Counted from the stretch's first letter, positions 54,632 to 63,251 are shown. The stretch: DNA of 64,000 bases from Lentzea atacamensis (GCF_003269295.1 NZ_QLTT01000008.1:62001-126000), one strand, 5' to 3'. A program made the numbers and translations. Notes: generated by a model from the letters alone, not told the origin.

Positions 54632-55708
54632 ATGTCGTCCTACGCCGCTCGCCGCATCGCACTGCGCCAGGAGCTCCAGGCCGCGAGCCTGGACGGGCTG
54701 CTCGTCACGAACCTGCTGAACGTCCGTTATCTCACGGGGTTCACCGGATCGAACGCGGCTGTCCTGATCGACGCCGGCGGTGACGACAAGTCGGTGTTCT
54801 GCACCGACGGCAGGTATCTCACGCAGTCGGCGAGGCAGGTTCCGGACCTGGAGCGGCTGATCGACCGGCCGTGCGACATCGCGCTGGCGCGCCGGGCCAA
54901 GGGCAGGCTCGGGTTCGAGAGCCACCACGTCACGGTCGACGGCCTCGAAGCGCTCACGGGCGCGGCGGAGAAGGCGGAGCTGACCAGGGCAGGCGGCCTG
55001 GTCGAGAAGCTGCGGCTGGTCAAGGACGAGGTCGAGATCGAGGCGCTGCGCATGGCGTGCGCGGCGGCGGACCGGGCGCTGGCGGCGTTGATCGGGCACG
55101 GCGGGCTGCGCGCGGGCTGCACGGAACGCGAGATCGCGCGCGAGCTGGAGAGCCGCATGCTCGACCACGGCGCGGAAGGACCGTCGTTCTCCTCGATCGT
55201 GGCGTTCGGGGCGAACTCCGCGGTGCCGCACCACTCGCCGACGGACGCGGTGCTGCACCAGGGCGACTTCATCAAGCTCGACTTCGGCGCGCTCGTGGAC
55301 GGCTACCACTCCGACATGACCCGCACGCTCGTGCTCGGCAAGCCCGCCGACTGGCAGCGCGACCTGTACGACCTGGTCGCACGGTCCCAGGCGGCCGGGC
55401 GCAACGCCCTCAAGCCCGGGGTGAAGGTGAGTGAGGTCGACCACGCGTCGCGCGAGGTGATCGAGAAGGGCGGGCACGGCGAGGGGTTCCTGCACGGCCT
55501 GGGGCACGGGGTCGGGCTGGAGATCCACGAGGCACCGGCGTTGTCGAAGGCGGGTGACGGTACACTTTCGGCCGGTATGGCGGTCACCGTCGAGCCCGGC
55601 GTGTACTTGTCGGGGCGGGGCGGAGTCCGCATCGAGGACACCCTCGTGGTGCGCGAAAGCGGGCCGGAGCTCCTCACCCTGACCACGAAGGAACTCGTGG
55701 TCGTCTGA
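54632..55708 (+). CDS. Xaa-Pro aminopeptidase family (M24B) peptidase
   Basis: 358-residue metallopeptidase. N-terminal creatinase-like domain ([23 protein letters not shown]) and a pita-bread catalytic domain: metal ligands in [33 protein letters not shown] and [23 protein letters not shown]. Removes N-terminal residues before Pro. Directly upstream of efp, as in streptomycetes. ATG at 54632. Confidence 0.92.
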   Translation: MSSYAARRIALRQELQAASLDGLLVTNLLNVRYLTGFTGSNAAVLIDAGGDDKSVFCTDGRYLTQSARQVPDLERLIDRPCDIALARRAKGRLGFESHHVTVDGLEALTGAAEKAELTRAGGLVEKLRLVKDEVEIEALRMACAAADRALAALIGHGGLRAGCTEREIARELESRMLDHGAEGPSFSSIVAFGANSAVPHHSPTDAVLHQGDFIKLDFGALVDGYHSDMTRTLVLGKPADWQRDLYDLVARSQAAGRNALKPGVKVSEVDHASREVIEKGGHGEGFLHGLGHGVGLEIHEAPALSKAGDGTLSAGMAVTVEPGVYLSGRGGVRIEDTLVVRESGPELLTLTTKELVVV

Positions 55709-55739
55709 CACCCCGTCCAATCACAGGAGAAATTCCCCC

Positions 55740-56306
55740 GTGGCCACCACGAACGACCTGAAGAACGGCCTGGTGCTGAACCTCGACGGCCAGCTCTGGA
55801 CCGTCACCGCGTTCCAGCACGTCAAGCCCGGCAAGGGTGGCGCCTTCGTGCGCACGACCCTCAAGCACGTGCTGACCGGGAAGGTCGTCGACAAGACCTT
55901 CAACGCGGGCACCAAGGTCGACACCGCCACCGTGGACAAGCGCGGCATGACGTTCCTCTACAAGGACGGCGCCGACTTCATCTTCATGGACGGCGACACC
56001 TACGACCAGATCCCGGTTCCCGCCGAGACCGTTGGCGACGCCGCCAACTACATGCTGGAGAACCAGGAGGCCGTGGTGGCCGTCCACGAGGGCGTGCCGC
56101 TGTTCATCGAGCTCCCGACCTCGGTCGAGCTCGTCATCGAACACACCGACCCCGGCCTGCAGGGCGACCGCTCCACCGGTGGCACCAAGCCCGCCCGCCT
56201 CGAGACCGGCGCCGAGATCCAGGTCCCGCTGTTCGTCACGACCGGCGAGAAGATCAAGGTCGACACCCGCGACGGCCGTTACCTCGGCCGCGTCAGCGAC
56301 AAGTAA
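55740..56306 (+). CDS. efp: Elongation factor P
   Basis: 188-residue EF-P that relieves ribosome stalling at polyproline. The tip loop is [16 protein letters not shown], with Lys at the usual modification position; OB domains follow ([34 protein letters not shown]). GTG start with AGGAGA. Overlaps nusB by one base. Confidence 0.96.
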   Translation: MATTNDLKNGLVLNLDGQLWTVTAFQHVKPGKGGAFVRTTLKHVLTGKVVDKTFNAGTKVDTATVDKRGMTFLYKDGADFIFMDGDTYDQIPVPAETVGDAANYMLENQEAVVAVHEGVPLFIELPTSVELVIEHTDPGLQGDRSTGGTKPARLETGAEIQVPLFVTTGEKIKVDTRDGRYLGRVSDK

Positions 56307-56725
56307 TGGGCGCTCGCAGCAAGGCCCGCAAGCGCGCGGTCGACTTCCTCTACGAAGCCGACCTGCTCGGCAGCGACCCCGTGACGCTGCTGGCCTCGCG
56401 GGTCGGGTCCCCGGACGTGCCGCCGGTGAACGACTACACGGTGACCCTCGTCGAAGGCGTCGCCGCTCACCGCGCGCGCATCGACGACCTCATCTCCGAA
56501 CACGCCGAGGGCTGGACCCTGCAGCGCATGCCGGCGGTCGACCGCGCGATCCTGCGCCTGGGCCTGTACGAGCTGCTGTGGGCGGCCGACGTGCCGGACG
56601 CGGTCGCGATCGACGAGGCCGTGGAGCTCGCCAAGGGCCTGTCCACGGACGACTCGCCGCGCTTCGTGAACGGCGTGCTCGGCCGGATCGCGGTGATCGC
56701 GGACCAGCTGCGCGCTGTTCTGTAG
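56306..56725 (+). CDS. nusB: Transcription antitermination factor NusB
   Basis: 139-residue all-helical RNA-binding factor for rRNA antitermination. GARSKARKRAVDFLYEADLLG, an Arg-rich N-terminal helix, and WTLQRMPAVDRAILRLGLYELLWAADVPDAVAIDEAVELAKGL are diagnostic. In streptomycetes bldD follows directly; here about 6 kb of other genes lies between. Confidence 0.95.
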   Translation: MGARSKARKRAVDFLYEADLLGSDPVTLLASRVGSPDVPPVNDYTVTLVEGVAAHRARIDDLISEHAEGWTLQRMPAVDRAILRLGLYELLWAADVPDAVAIDEAVELAKGLSTDDSPRFVNGVLGRIAVIADQLRAVL

Positions 56726-56736
56726 TTCTGGACTGC

Positions 56737-56777
56737 GCAACGGCCGCTCGCTCCCGACCGGGGCGGGCGGCCGTTGC
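56737..56777. terminator. Hairpin after nusB
   Basis: 10-bp stem GCAACGGCCG / CGGCCGTTGC with an internally paired loop, between the convergent nusB and TetR genes. Confidence 0.7.
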
Positions 56778-56782
56778 CGTGT

Positions 56783-57469
56783 TCAGCTTCCGAGCACCAG
56801 TGCGGCGAACGACAGTCCGCTCACGGCGTCGGGATCTGTCTCGCCGGAGACCAGCAGCTGCCCGGCCAGTGTCGTGAACAGCCACGCGCGATAGGCGGTC
56901 ACGCTCCACCGCGCGTCCTCCACCAGCCCGTGGTAGACGTCGTGGCCGACCAGCACGACGACCAGATCGGTCGCGCGGTCGACGCCGAGGCCGGGACGGA
57001 GCTCGCCGAGTTCGGCGATCCTGGCCACCATCGCGCGCTGTCCGCTGCGGCGGTCGGTGGTGACGCCGCGCCAGTAGTCGTTCACGGCGGGGTCGGCGGC
57101 CGCCGCGGCGCCGACGGCGGGCCACAGCGCGGCCACCCGCTCGTAGATCGCCGTGCCGTGCTCCACGCCGAGAGCGAGTACGCGCTGACCCGAGGTGGCC
57201 GACAGCATCTCCCGCACCCAGGCCCAGGCCGGCACGGGCACCGGATGGTCCTCGCCGGCCGCCGTGACCTCGACGACCTCGGCGAGCAGCTGCCCCTTCG
57301 TGCGGAACGTGTAGTAGACGGTCTGCACGGCGACACCCGCCTCCGCCGCGATCTGGTCCATCGTCGTCGCGGCGTACCCCTGCCCGACGAACAGCCCTCG
57401 TGCCGCGTCGATCATGCGGCGGCGCGTCTGCCTCGCTCGTTCGGCTCTCGTGGGCTTGACCGGTGCCAT
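56783..57469 (-). CDS. TetR-family regulator
   Basis: 228-residue regulator. HTH: RAERARQTRRRMIDAARGLFVGQGYAATTMDQIAAEAGVAVQTVYYTFRTKGQLL. The ligand domain is not recognisable. ATG at 57469 gives the usual short basic leader. Divergent from the broken SRPBCC gene with an operator-like repeat in the 65-base gap, so it probably controls both. Confidence 0.87.
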   Translation of the reverse strand: MAPVKPTRAERARQTRRRMIDAARGLFVGQGYAATTMDQIAAEAGVAVQTVYYTFRTKGQLLAEVVEVTAAGEDHPVPVPAWAWVREMLSATSGQRVLALGVEHGTAIYERVAALWPAVGAAAAADPAVNDYWRGVTTDRRSGQRAMVARIAELGELRPGLGVDRATDLVVVLVGHDVYHGLVEDARWSVTAYRAWLFTTLAGQLLVSGETDPDAVSGLSFAALVLGS

Positions 57470-57493
57470 GGCCGCGATGATACTGAAGCCGTC

Positions 57494-57511
57494 ACTAGTG
57501 GAGCCTCTAGT
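57494..57511. promoter_or_regulatory. Inverted repeat ACTAG / CTAGT, candidate TetR operator
   Basis: Five-base arms with an 8-base spacer, within the gap between the TetR gene and the SRPBCC gene, in AT-richer sequence overlapping likely promoter elements. Confidence 0.45.
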
Positions 57512-57534
57512 ACTGCGAGAACGAGGAGGCCGCC

Positions 57535-57711
57535 GTGGTCGTCCTGCGCAACTCCGTGCTGATCGGCTGCACACCGGAAGAGGCGTTCGACCACCTCTCC
57601 GACCTCCGCGCGGAACTCGAGTGGAACCCCAAGTGCCAGGTGATGGAGAAGATCACCGAGGGCCGCCGGTGTTCGGAGCCGGACGCACGATCGCCGTCCT
57701 GCTGGCCCTGA
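57535..57711 (+). pseudogene. SRPBCC-family protein, truncated and frameshifted
   Basis: GTG with an excellent GAGGAGG begins VVLRNSVLIGCTPEEAFDHLSDLRAELEWNPKCQVMEKITEG, the N-terminal third of an SRPBCC/polyketide-cyclase-like lipid-binding fold. Then a frame change near 57666 (the sensible continuation PPVFGAGRTIAV is in another frame) leads to an early stop. The other two thirds of the domain are missing before the convergent kinase gene. Start signals are intact, so the loss is probably recent. Confidence 0.65.
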
Positions 57712-57713
57712 GG

Positions 57714-58217
57714 TCACGCCGCTAGCGCGCGGCGGACCTCGGCGGCGATCACGGGCAGGTCCAGCGGCCCGGTCGTGTCGATCTCCACGAGCGGGCCGAC
57801 GGCCAACGGGCGCACCGGTTCTCCCCACAGCTCGGCCTCGGCGCGCTCCAGATCCAGATGGCCCGCGTGGCGACCGGCGGCCCTGGCGTAGTAGCGCTCC
57901 CTGGCCACTTCCACCGGTACGACGCACCGCAGCTCGACCACCGGACCCGGCAACGCCGTCACCAGGGGCCGGGTGTAGTCGAACCAGGTGCTGTCCACCA
58001 CCGCGCCCGGACAGCGACGCGCGATCCGCAGCACCGCGAGAACCGCCGCCCGCCCCAGCCGCCGCGACTCGCTCACCGTGCCCGGCCGCCCGAGGTCGTC
58101 GGCCAGGGCCTCCTTGACCTCGTCCTTGGCCAGCACGGGCAATCCCAGCCACGGACCGAGCGCGGTCGCCAGCGTGGTCTTGCCCGACCCGGGCCACCCT
58201 CCCACCAATACGAACAC
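57714..58217 (-). CDS. P-loop kinase-like protein
   Basis: 167-residue AAA/zeta-like P-loop protein. Walker A VGGWPGSGKTTLATAL, then LPVLAKDEVKEALADDLG and VVDSTWFDYTRPLV, and a lid segment ERYYARAAGRHAGH. Small-molecule kinase of unknown substrate. GTG at 58217 leaves 16 bases after the upstream stop; an ATG at 58262 would overlap the HD gene by 29 bases. Likely cotranscribed with the HD hydrolase. Confidence 0.78.
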   Translation of the reverse strand: MFVLVGGWPGSGKTTLATALGPWLGLPVLAKDEVKEALADDLGRPGTVSESRRLGRAAVLAVLRIARRCPGAVVDSTWFDYTRPLVTALPGPVVELRCVVPVEVARERYYARAAGRHAGHLDLERAEAELWGEPVRPLAVGPLVEIDTTGPLDLPVIAAEVRRALAA

Positions 58218-58233
58218 CCTGTTGGTTACCCCG

Positions 58234-58821
58234 TCAGCTGCGCGCCCAGCCTCGCCGCTCACCCTCGTCGATCAGGTGCATGGCCGCCTCGAAGAGCGTT
58301 GTCGAGCCCTCGCCGATGACCGCTTTGCGACCGCGTACGTCGTCCGCGGTGACGCCGGGCGTGCGCCAGGTCCCGCCTTTGGCCATCCAGTTGAGCAACA
58401 ACGGCTGGAGCCGGTCCATGGCTTTCGCGAACCGCGCTTCCGGCGTCGCGCGCGCCTCGAACTCGTCCCACAGCTCCCGCAACTGCCGGCCGGTGTCGCC
58501 GGGCAGGATGCCGAACAACCGGTCCGCCGCGGCCTCCTCGCGTTCCTGCTGGCTCTCGCCCATCGCGGTGTCGTAGATCGGGGTGTCGCCCGCGTAGATC
58601 TCGACCAGGTCGTGGACGACCACGAGTTTCATCGTGTGGCCGACGTCGATCGGCTCGTCGGCGTACTCGGCGAGAACCATGACCATCAGCGCGAGGTGCC
58701 AGGAGTGCTCCGCGTCGTTCTCGCGCCGGTCGGCCGCGGCGAGCGGGGACTGCCGCAGCACCGTTTTCAGCTGGTCGACCTCGATCAGGAACGTGAGGTG
58801 GTCGTGCAGCCGGGAGTCCAA
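58234..58821 (-). CDS. HD-domain hydrolase (5'-deoxynucleotidase YfbR/HDDC2-like)
   Basis: 195-residue metal-dependent phosphohydrolase. Metal ligands: His in ENDAEHSWHLALM, HD in LVVVHDLVEIYAGDTP, and Asp in FAKAMDRLQPLLLNWM. The arrangement is that of the HD_3 family hydrolysing nucleoside monophosphates. TTG start is the only in-frame start near the conserved region, with no clear ribosome-binding site. Divergent to the second Scr1-type regulator. Confidence 0.82.
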   Translation of the reverse strand: MDSRLHDHLTFLIEVDQLKTVLRQSPLAAADRRENDAEHSWHLALMVMVLAEYADEPIDVGHTMKLVVVHDLVEIYAGDTPIYDTAMGESQQEREEAAADRLFGILPGDTGRQLRELWDEFEARATPEARFAKAMDRLQPLLLNWMAKGGTWRTPGVTADDVRGRKAVIGEGSTTLFEAAMHLIDEGERRGWARS

Positions 58822-58925
58822 ACCGGACGGCAGCGGATTGCTGTCTGTGAGGATGGCTTCAGCCTTTCTTTTTCACCCGAACGAGCCAGTATCGTGGACC
58901 GGGAACAAGTCCTGGCGTCGGCCGC

Positions 58926-59774
58926 ATGGCCCACAGCACTCCGTCCACCGCATACAGCCGGGACCTCGGCGACGAACTACGGCGTTTGCGCGAGACCCAC
59001 ACGAACCTCAACGGTAATGCCCTGGCTGTCCGGCTCGGCTGGGACCCGAGCAAGGTCTCCAACATCGAGCACGGCAAGGCGCGGCCGAGCGAGATCGACC
59101 TCGTCCAGTACCTCACGATGTGCGGCAAGGACATCGACTTCTTCGAGAACTTCAAACGCCGCTACCGCAACGCTTTCGACGAGTACATCGTCCAGGTGCC
59201 AGGCAACCTGCGGACGGTGGCGATGGCCGAGTCCACGGCGACGAAGATCTTCAGCTACAACACCCTGACCTTGCCGGCGCTCGTACAGACGGCCGGGTAT
59301 GCCGACAGCCTGTACCGCCTGGTCGGGTCCGTCACGGAAGAGCGGATCCCCGAGCTGGTGCAGATCCGGATCGACCGTCAGGCGGTCCTTCGGAAACACG
59401 ATCGGCCGGATTGCTTGTTCTACGTCCATGAGCTAGCGCTGCAGCAGCGAGTCGGCGACGACCGTGTCATGGAGGACCAGTACCTGAAGCTGTTGTTCAA
59501 CGCCCACCTCATCAGGCTGGTACCCGCGGAAGTTCCTGCGGTTTCTGCGGGTGTGGTGCTTTGGGAGTTCGACAAAGCGATGCCCGTGGCCTACAGCGAC
59601 ACCGATCTCGTGAGGGTGTTCGTGCAGGATCTCGGCGCCATTGCCCGGACTCGCCTGCTGTTCAACCAGCTGGAGGGCGTCGCCTTGGATGCGGAACAAT
59701 CGCGGAGCAGGCTGGCGGAGTACGCCGGTCGACCGCGAGAGGAACTCGATGATTCAGGACCGCAGTTGGCGTAA
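58926..59774 (+). CDS. Scr1-type XRE regulator (HTH plus DUF5753), second copy
   Basis: 282-residue regulator of the same family as the one at 22639. HTH with NLNGNALAVRLGWDPSKVSNIEHGKARPSEIDL; DUF5753 effector region with LTLPALVQTAGYADSLYRLV and CLFYVHELALQQRVGDD. The two copies are clearly divergent in sequence, so they are not a recent duplication. ATG at 58926. Overlaps the DUF397 gene by 26 bases. Confidence 0.87.
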   Translation: MAHSTPSTAYSRDLGDELRRLRETHTNLNGNALAVRLGWDPSKVSNIEHGKARPSEIDLVQYLTMCGKDIDFFENFKRRYRNAFDEYIVQVPGNLRTVAMAESTATKIFSYNTLTLPALVQTAGYADSLYRLVGSVTEERIPELVQIRIDRQAVLRKHDRPDCLFYVHELALQQRVGDDRVMEDQYLKLLFNAHLIRLVPAEVPAVSAGVVLWEFDKAMPVAYSDTDLVRVFVQDLGAIARTRLLFNQLEGVALDAEQSRSRLAEYAGRPREELDDSGPQLA

Positions 59775-59928
59775 AAGCAGCTACAGCGGAGGTTCGGAGG
59801 ACAGCGAGTGCATCGAAGTCTCGCTCGCCCACGACGCACTCGTCCGCGACTCGAAGAACGTGGCCGGTGAGGTGCTGGCGTTCAGCACCTCGGCCTGGCG
59901 CGCGTTCGTGGCAGACCAGTTGCGTTAG
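59749..59928 (+). CDS. DUF397 small protein, second copy
   Basis: 59-residue DUF397 protein: SWRKSSYSGGSEDSECIEVS, then VRDSKNVAGEVLAFSTSAWRAFVADQLR. Same layout as the protein at 22469. ATG with GAGAGGAA upstream, inside the end of the regulator gene. Confidence 0.85.
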   Translation: MIQDRSWRKSSYSGGSEDSECIEVSLAHDALVRDSKNVAGEVLAFSTSAWRAFVADQLR

Positions 59929-60327
59929 GAGTCGAGCACCGAGGCGATCGCTTCGATCTCCACGAGCTGGTCGGGGTACCCCAGCACCGTGAAGCCCAGC
60001 AGAGTGCTCGAAACGTCGTGATCGCCGAAGGCCTCCCGGACCACCTCCCACGCGGTCACCAGGTCCTCCCCGCGTGCCGACGCGACGAGCCCCCTCGTGC
60101 TGATCGCGTCGTGCAGCGACGCACCCGCGTCGGAGAGGGCGATCCGCATGTTGTCGACGGCTTCGCCGCCTGCCCCGCGTAGTCCCCGACCGCTGCCGTG
60201 GACCCGTCCTCGTTCAACGGGCACGCCCCGGCGAGGAAGATCAGCCGTGCGTGGCCGGCGCCGTCGCCGTGTAGGCGTAGCCGGCCCTGTCGGACAGCGA
60301 CGACGAGCGGATCAACGTGATGGCCAC
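59925..60327 (-). pseudogene. RidA-family protein, two frameshifts
   Basis: A GTG at 60327 starts a plausible RidA N-terminus (AITLIRSSSLSDRAGYAY) that meets a stop near 60245. Sensible sequence continues in a second frame (LIFLAGACPLNEDGSTAAVGDYAGQ) and then a third (AVDNMRIALSDAGASLHDAIS ... LVEIEAIASVL) ending at 59925. Two single-base losses explain this. It overlaps the end of the DUF397 gene by four bases. Confidence 0.7.
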
Positions 60328-60337
60328 CGTGAGGACG

Positions 60338-61048
60338 TTACCGGGCGGCGCCGGCGACGAACTCCTCCCACGTGCGGGTGCCGTGGTCGCCGTCCAGCGT
60401 CAGGTTCTGCCCGCCCCGGTACGCCTTCCCGGCCTTGCCCGGCAACCGCACCGGCACCGTCAGCCGCCGCTTGCCCGCGGTGTCCAGGTAGTCCCGCACC
60501 AGTTGCCGCAGCTCGAAAACGGCGGGTCCGGCCAGGTCCGGCACGTGTCCTGCAGGCGAACCCAGCGCCAGCTCCACGATCCGCCCGGCCACGTCGCGCA
60601 CGTCGACCGGCTGCAGCCGAAGCCCCGGCACCGGCACGATCGGCAGCTTCGCGAGGCCGCGGACCATGGTCAAGGTCAGGTCGTGGAACTGGGCGGCGCG
60701 CAGGATCGTGAACGGGATGCCCGACAACGCGATGGCCTTCTCGCAGGCGAGCTTGGTGCGCAGCCAGGCCAGCGGCACGGTGTCCGCGCCGATCACCGAG
60801 ATGTAGACGAGGTGGCGGACCCCGGCGCACGCGGCGAGCAGGTTGCGGGTCGCGAGGTCGTCGCCCTTCTGCCCGCCCGCCAGGTGCACGACGACGTCGG
60901 CCTCGATGGGCGGGACGTCCCCGGCGAGCAGGTCGCAGGCGATGTCGCCGTGCCTGCTCAGGGTCGTGACCTGAGCACCGGCCGAGCGCAGCGACGGAAC
61001 GACGTGCTTGCCGAGGGTGCCGGTGCCGCCGGTGACGAGGATCTTCAT
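60338..61048 (-). CDS. NmrA-like NAD(P)-binding protein (atypical SDR)
   Basis: 236-residue Rossmann-fold protein. Cofactor loop ILVTGGTGTLGKHVVPSL, VVVHLAGG, and the SDR-a region VYISVIGADTVPLAWLRTKLACEKAIALSGIPFTILRAAQFHD. It lacks the classic catalytic Tyr-Lys pair in standard position, so a regulatory or redox-sensing role is possible. ATG with GGAGGG. Divergent to the SigJ-like gene, with which NmrA/SDR proteins often pair. Confidence 0.82.
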   Translation of the reverse strand: MKILVTGGTGTLGKHVVPSLRSAGAQVTTLSRHGDIACDLLAGDVPPIEADVVVHLAGGQKGDDLATRNLLAACAGVRHLVYISVIGADTVPLAWLRTKLACEKAIALSGIPFTILRAAQFHDLTLTMVRGLAKLPIVPVPGLRLQPVDVRDVAGRIVELALGSPAGHVPDLAGPAVFELRQLVRDYLDTAGKRRLTVPVRLPGKAGKAYRGGQNLTLDGDHGTRTWEEFVAGAAR

Positions 61049-61135
61049 GATTACCCTCCCGAGTGAGCTGTTGCCCGGTTGACCCGGCGGCGCTCGGGAA
61101 CGTGACACGGTGTGTGCCAGGCCACAGGGGGAGTT

Positions 61136-61954
61136 TTGATCGCGCAGTTCGAGCAGGAGCGCACGCGGTTGCGCGCCGTCGCCCACCGGATGCTCGGGTC
61201 GTTCGCCGAGGCCGACGACGCGCTGCAGGAGGCGTGGATCAGGGTCCAGAAGGCCGACACCAGCGACGTCGAGAACCCCCAGGGCTGGCTCACGACCGTT
61301 GTCGCGCGGGTCTGCCTGAACATGTTGCGGGATCGCAAGGACCACGCGTTCGAGATGCCGGACCCGGTGATCGACGTCCACGAGGAGCCCGAGCACCAGG
61401 CCGTCGCCAAGGACGAGGTCGGGCTCGCGATGCTCATCGTGCTCGACACGCTCAAGCCCGACGAGCGGCTGGCGTTCGTGCTGCACGACATGTTCGCGGT
61501 GCCGTTCGACGACATCGCGCCGTTGATCGACAAGACGCCTGCCGCGGCCAGGCAGCTCGCGAGCCGGGCGCGCAAGCGCGTGCAGGACCGGCCCGCGCCG
61601 AACGTCGACCTGCCGAAGCAGCGTGAGGTGGTGAACGCGTTCCTCAAGGCGTCGCGCGAGGGCGACCTGGAGGGCCTCGTGTCGGTGCTGCACCCCGACG
61701 TCGTGCTGCGCGCGGGAGACCTCGAGGTCATCGGCGGCCGGACGGTGGCCGGGCGCGCCGGCACGTTCCGCAAGTACGCCTCGATGGCGGAGGTCCAGTT
61801 CGCGCTCATCGGCGGCGAGTTCGGCTTCGTCACGCGGGTCGACGGCGTGCTGTTCTCGGCGATGGCGTTCACGGTCCGCGACGACAAGATCGTCGCGATC
61901 CACGTCATTCAGGACAAGGAGCAGCTCGCGGCGCTGGTGAGCCACAGTGGGTGA
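61136..61954 (+). CDS. ECF sigma factor with C-terminal SnoaL-like domain (SigJ/ECF41 type)
   Basis: 272-residue sigma factor. Region 2 (LRAVAHRMLGSFAEADDALQEAWIRV), linker with the NPQGWLTTVVARVCLNMLR signature, region 4 (DERLAFVLHDMFAVPFDDIAPLIDKTPAAARQLASRARKRV), then a SnoaL_2-like tail (about 165-272) that regulates such factors without an anti-sigma protein. TTG at 61136 follows GGGGGAG closely; GTG at 61112 is an alternative. Divergent from the NmrA-like gene and 10 bases upstream of the VanX-like gene. Confidence 0.87.
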   Translation: MIAQFEQERTRLRAVAHRMLGSFAEADDALQEAWIRVQKADTSDVENPQGWLTTVVARVCLNMLRDRKDHAFEMPDPVIDVHEEPEHQAVAKDEVGLAMLIVLDTLKPDERLAFVLHDMFAVPFDDIAPLIDKTPAAARQLASRARKRVQDRPAPNVDLPKQREVVNAFLKASREGDLEGLVSVLHPDVVLRAGDLEVIGGRTVAGRAGTFRKYASMAEVQFALIGGEFGFVTRVDGVLFSAMAFTVRDDKIVAIHVIQDKEQLAALVSHSG

Positions 61955-61964
61955 GGTCGTGCTG

Positions 61965-62645
61965 ATGTCGGACGCGCGGATCGCGGCGATTCCCGTCCGG
62001 GACTGCGGAGAACCCCTCCGCGACGTCCGGCGGGGCGGGGTGATCGCCGTCGACGAGCGCAAGAGCGATGACGAGGGCGCGTTCGCACATCTGAGGGAAG
62101 GTCTGCTGAACCGGCTGATGGACGCCCAGGACCTGCTTCCGCGCGGTGTCCGGCTCCTGTTCGTCGAGGGCTACCGGCCGCCCTCACTGCAGCGCTTCTA
62201 CTTCGAGCGCTACGCCGACGAGCTGAGGGCCGGTCATCCGGAGTGGTCCGCGGAGCAGGTCCGGGCGGCCGCGAGCAGGTACGTGTCGCCGCCCGAGATC
62301 GCCCCGCACAGCGCGGGCTCCGCCGTCGACCTCACGCTCGTCTCCGACGACGGACGGGAGCTCGACCTGGGGACTCGGGTGAACGCCAGTCCCGAGGAGA
62401 GTGACGGGGCCTGTTACACGGAGGCGGAGAACATCGGCCAGGAGGCTCGGGCCAACCGGCGGCTGCTCGCCGGCGTGCTGAGCGGCGCGGGTCTCGTCAA
62501 CTACCCCACCGAGTGGTGGCACTGGTCCTACGGCGACCGGTACTGGGCGTTCGTCACCGGTGCCGGTCACGCGGTCTACGGACCGGTGGACCTCGATCGA
62601 GGCCCAGTTGCAGCAGTGGCTCCCTCGCCGTCCCAGGGCGACTAA
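61965..62645 (+). CDS. D-Ala-D-Ala dipeptidase family (VanX/DdpX-like)
   Basis: 226-residue M15D peptidase. Zinc ligands and active site: EGYRPPSLQRFYFERY, IAPHSAGSAVDLTLV (SxHxxGxAxD pattern) and the terminal PTEWWHWSYGDRYWA with the catalytic Glu. VanX hydrolyses D-Ala-D-Ala in glycopeptide resistance; other members recycle wall dipeptides. No vanH/vanA is nearby, so wall turnover is more likely than resistance. ATG at 61965 with GAGGT upstream; it lies directly after the SigJ-like gene, so it may be in its regulon. Confidence 0.82.
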   Translation: MSDARIAAIPVRDCGEPLRDVRRGGVIAVDERKSDDEGAFAHLREGLLNRLMDAQDLLPRGVRLLFVEGYRPPSLQRFYFERYADELRAGHPEWSAEQVRAAASRYVSPPEIAPHSAGSAVDLTLVSDDGRELDLGTRVNASPEESDGACYTEAENIGQEARANRRLLAGVLSGAGLVNYPTEWWHWSYGDRYWAFVTGAGHAVYGPVDLDRGPVAAVAPSPSQGD

Positions 62646-62669
62646 CGGGACGTCGAAGGAGCCACTGCT
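62612..62669. terminator. Long hairpin between VanX-like gene and bldD
   Basis: 12-bp stem AGCAGTGGCTCC / GGAGCCACTGCT, with an inner CGTCCC / GGGACG stem. Spans the end of the VanX-like gene and lies before the bldD stop, so it can end both convergent transcripts. Confidence 0.65.
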
Positions 62670-62684
62670 CCGAACGTGTGATGC

Positions 62685-63173
62685 TCAGTCTTCCTTGGCG
62701 GGACGGGCCTCGGGAGGCAGCACGCCCCAGTCGATGAGCTGCTCGGTGAGCTCACCCGGCGTCATGTCGTAGATGATCGCGAGAGAGCGCAGGTCCTCGG
62801 TGCGGATGGAGAGGACCTTGCCGTTGTAGTCACCGCGCTGCGACTGGATCGTCGCGGCGTAGCGGGCCAGCGGGCCGACCTTCTCGACCGGCAGCTGCTG
62901 GAGCCGTTCGAGGTTGATCACGATCTTGGTGGCCGGCTCGGCACCCGACGGCACGCGGCCCTCGGGCAGGAGCTCGGCGACGGGAACCCCGTAGAAGTCG
63001 GCCAGCTCGGCCAGCTTCTGCACGGTCACCGCGCGGTCGCCGCGCTCGTAGGATCCGACGACCACGGCCTTCCAGCGACCGCCGGACTTCTGCTCGACGC
63101 CGTGCAGGGACAGACCCTGCTGCTGGCGGATAGCGCGGAGCTTGGCCCCCAGCGCCTTGGCGTAGTCGCCCAT
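62685..63173 (-). CDS. bldD: BldD developmental master regulator
   Basis: 162-residue XRE-type regulator that, with c-di-GMP, represses sporulation genes in streptomycetes. N-terminal HTH: YAKALGAKLRAIRQQQGLSLHGVEQKSGGRWKAVVVGSYERGDR, nearly identical to BldD. The C-terminal domain has the c-di-GMP signature RGD-x8-RTED (RGDYNGKVLSIRTED, about residues 113-127), so ligand control should be kept. ATG at 63173. Located next to pyrR as in Streptomyces, but separated from nusB by accessory genes. A BldD box lies upstream, consistent with autoregulation. Confidence 0.95.
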   Translation of the reverse strand: MGDYAKALGAKLRAIRQQQGLSLHGVEQKSGGRWKAVVVGSYERGDRAVTVQKLAELADFYGVPVAELLPEGRVPSGAEPATKIVINLERLQQLPVEKVGPLARYAATIQSQRGDYNGKVLSIRTEDLRSLAIIYDMTPGELTEQLIDWGVLPPEARPAKED

Positions 63174-63236
63174 GTGGCGGTTCTCCGTTCATTCGCCCCG
63201 TCAGCAGTACGGCGGTGCTGCGGGGAGGCTTAGATC

Positions 63237-63251
63237 AATACGCAGAGTAAT
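63237..63251. promoter_or_regulatory. Candidate BldD box AATACGCAGAGTAAT
   Basis: Matches the BldD operator pattern (nTnACnC-A/T-GnGTnAn) at 8 of 9 fixed positions, 64-78 bases upstream of bldD. On the reverse strand TTGACC (63278-63273) and TAATCA (63256-63251) with a 16-base spacer form a possible promoter whose -10 abuts this box. A weaker second match starts at 63253. Confidence 0.6.

Noticed and set aside
61965-62645. Glycopeptide resistance locus
   Set aside because: Only the VanX-like dipeptidase is present; vanH, vanA and a vanRS pair are absent.
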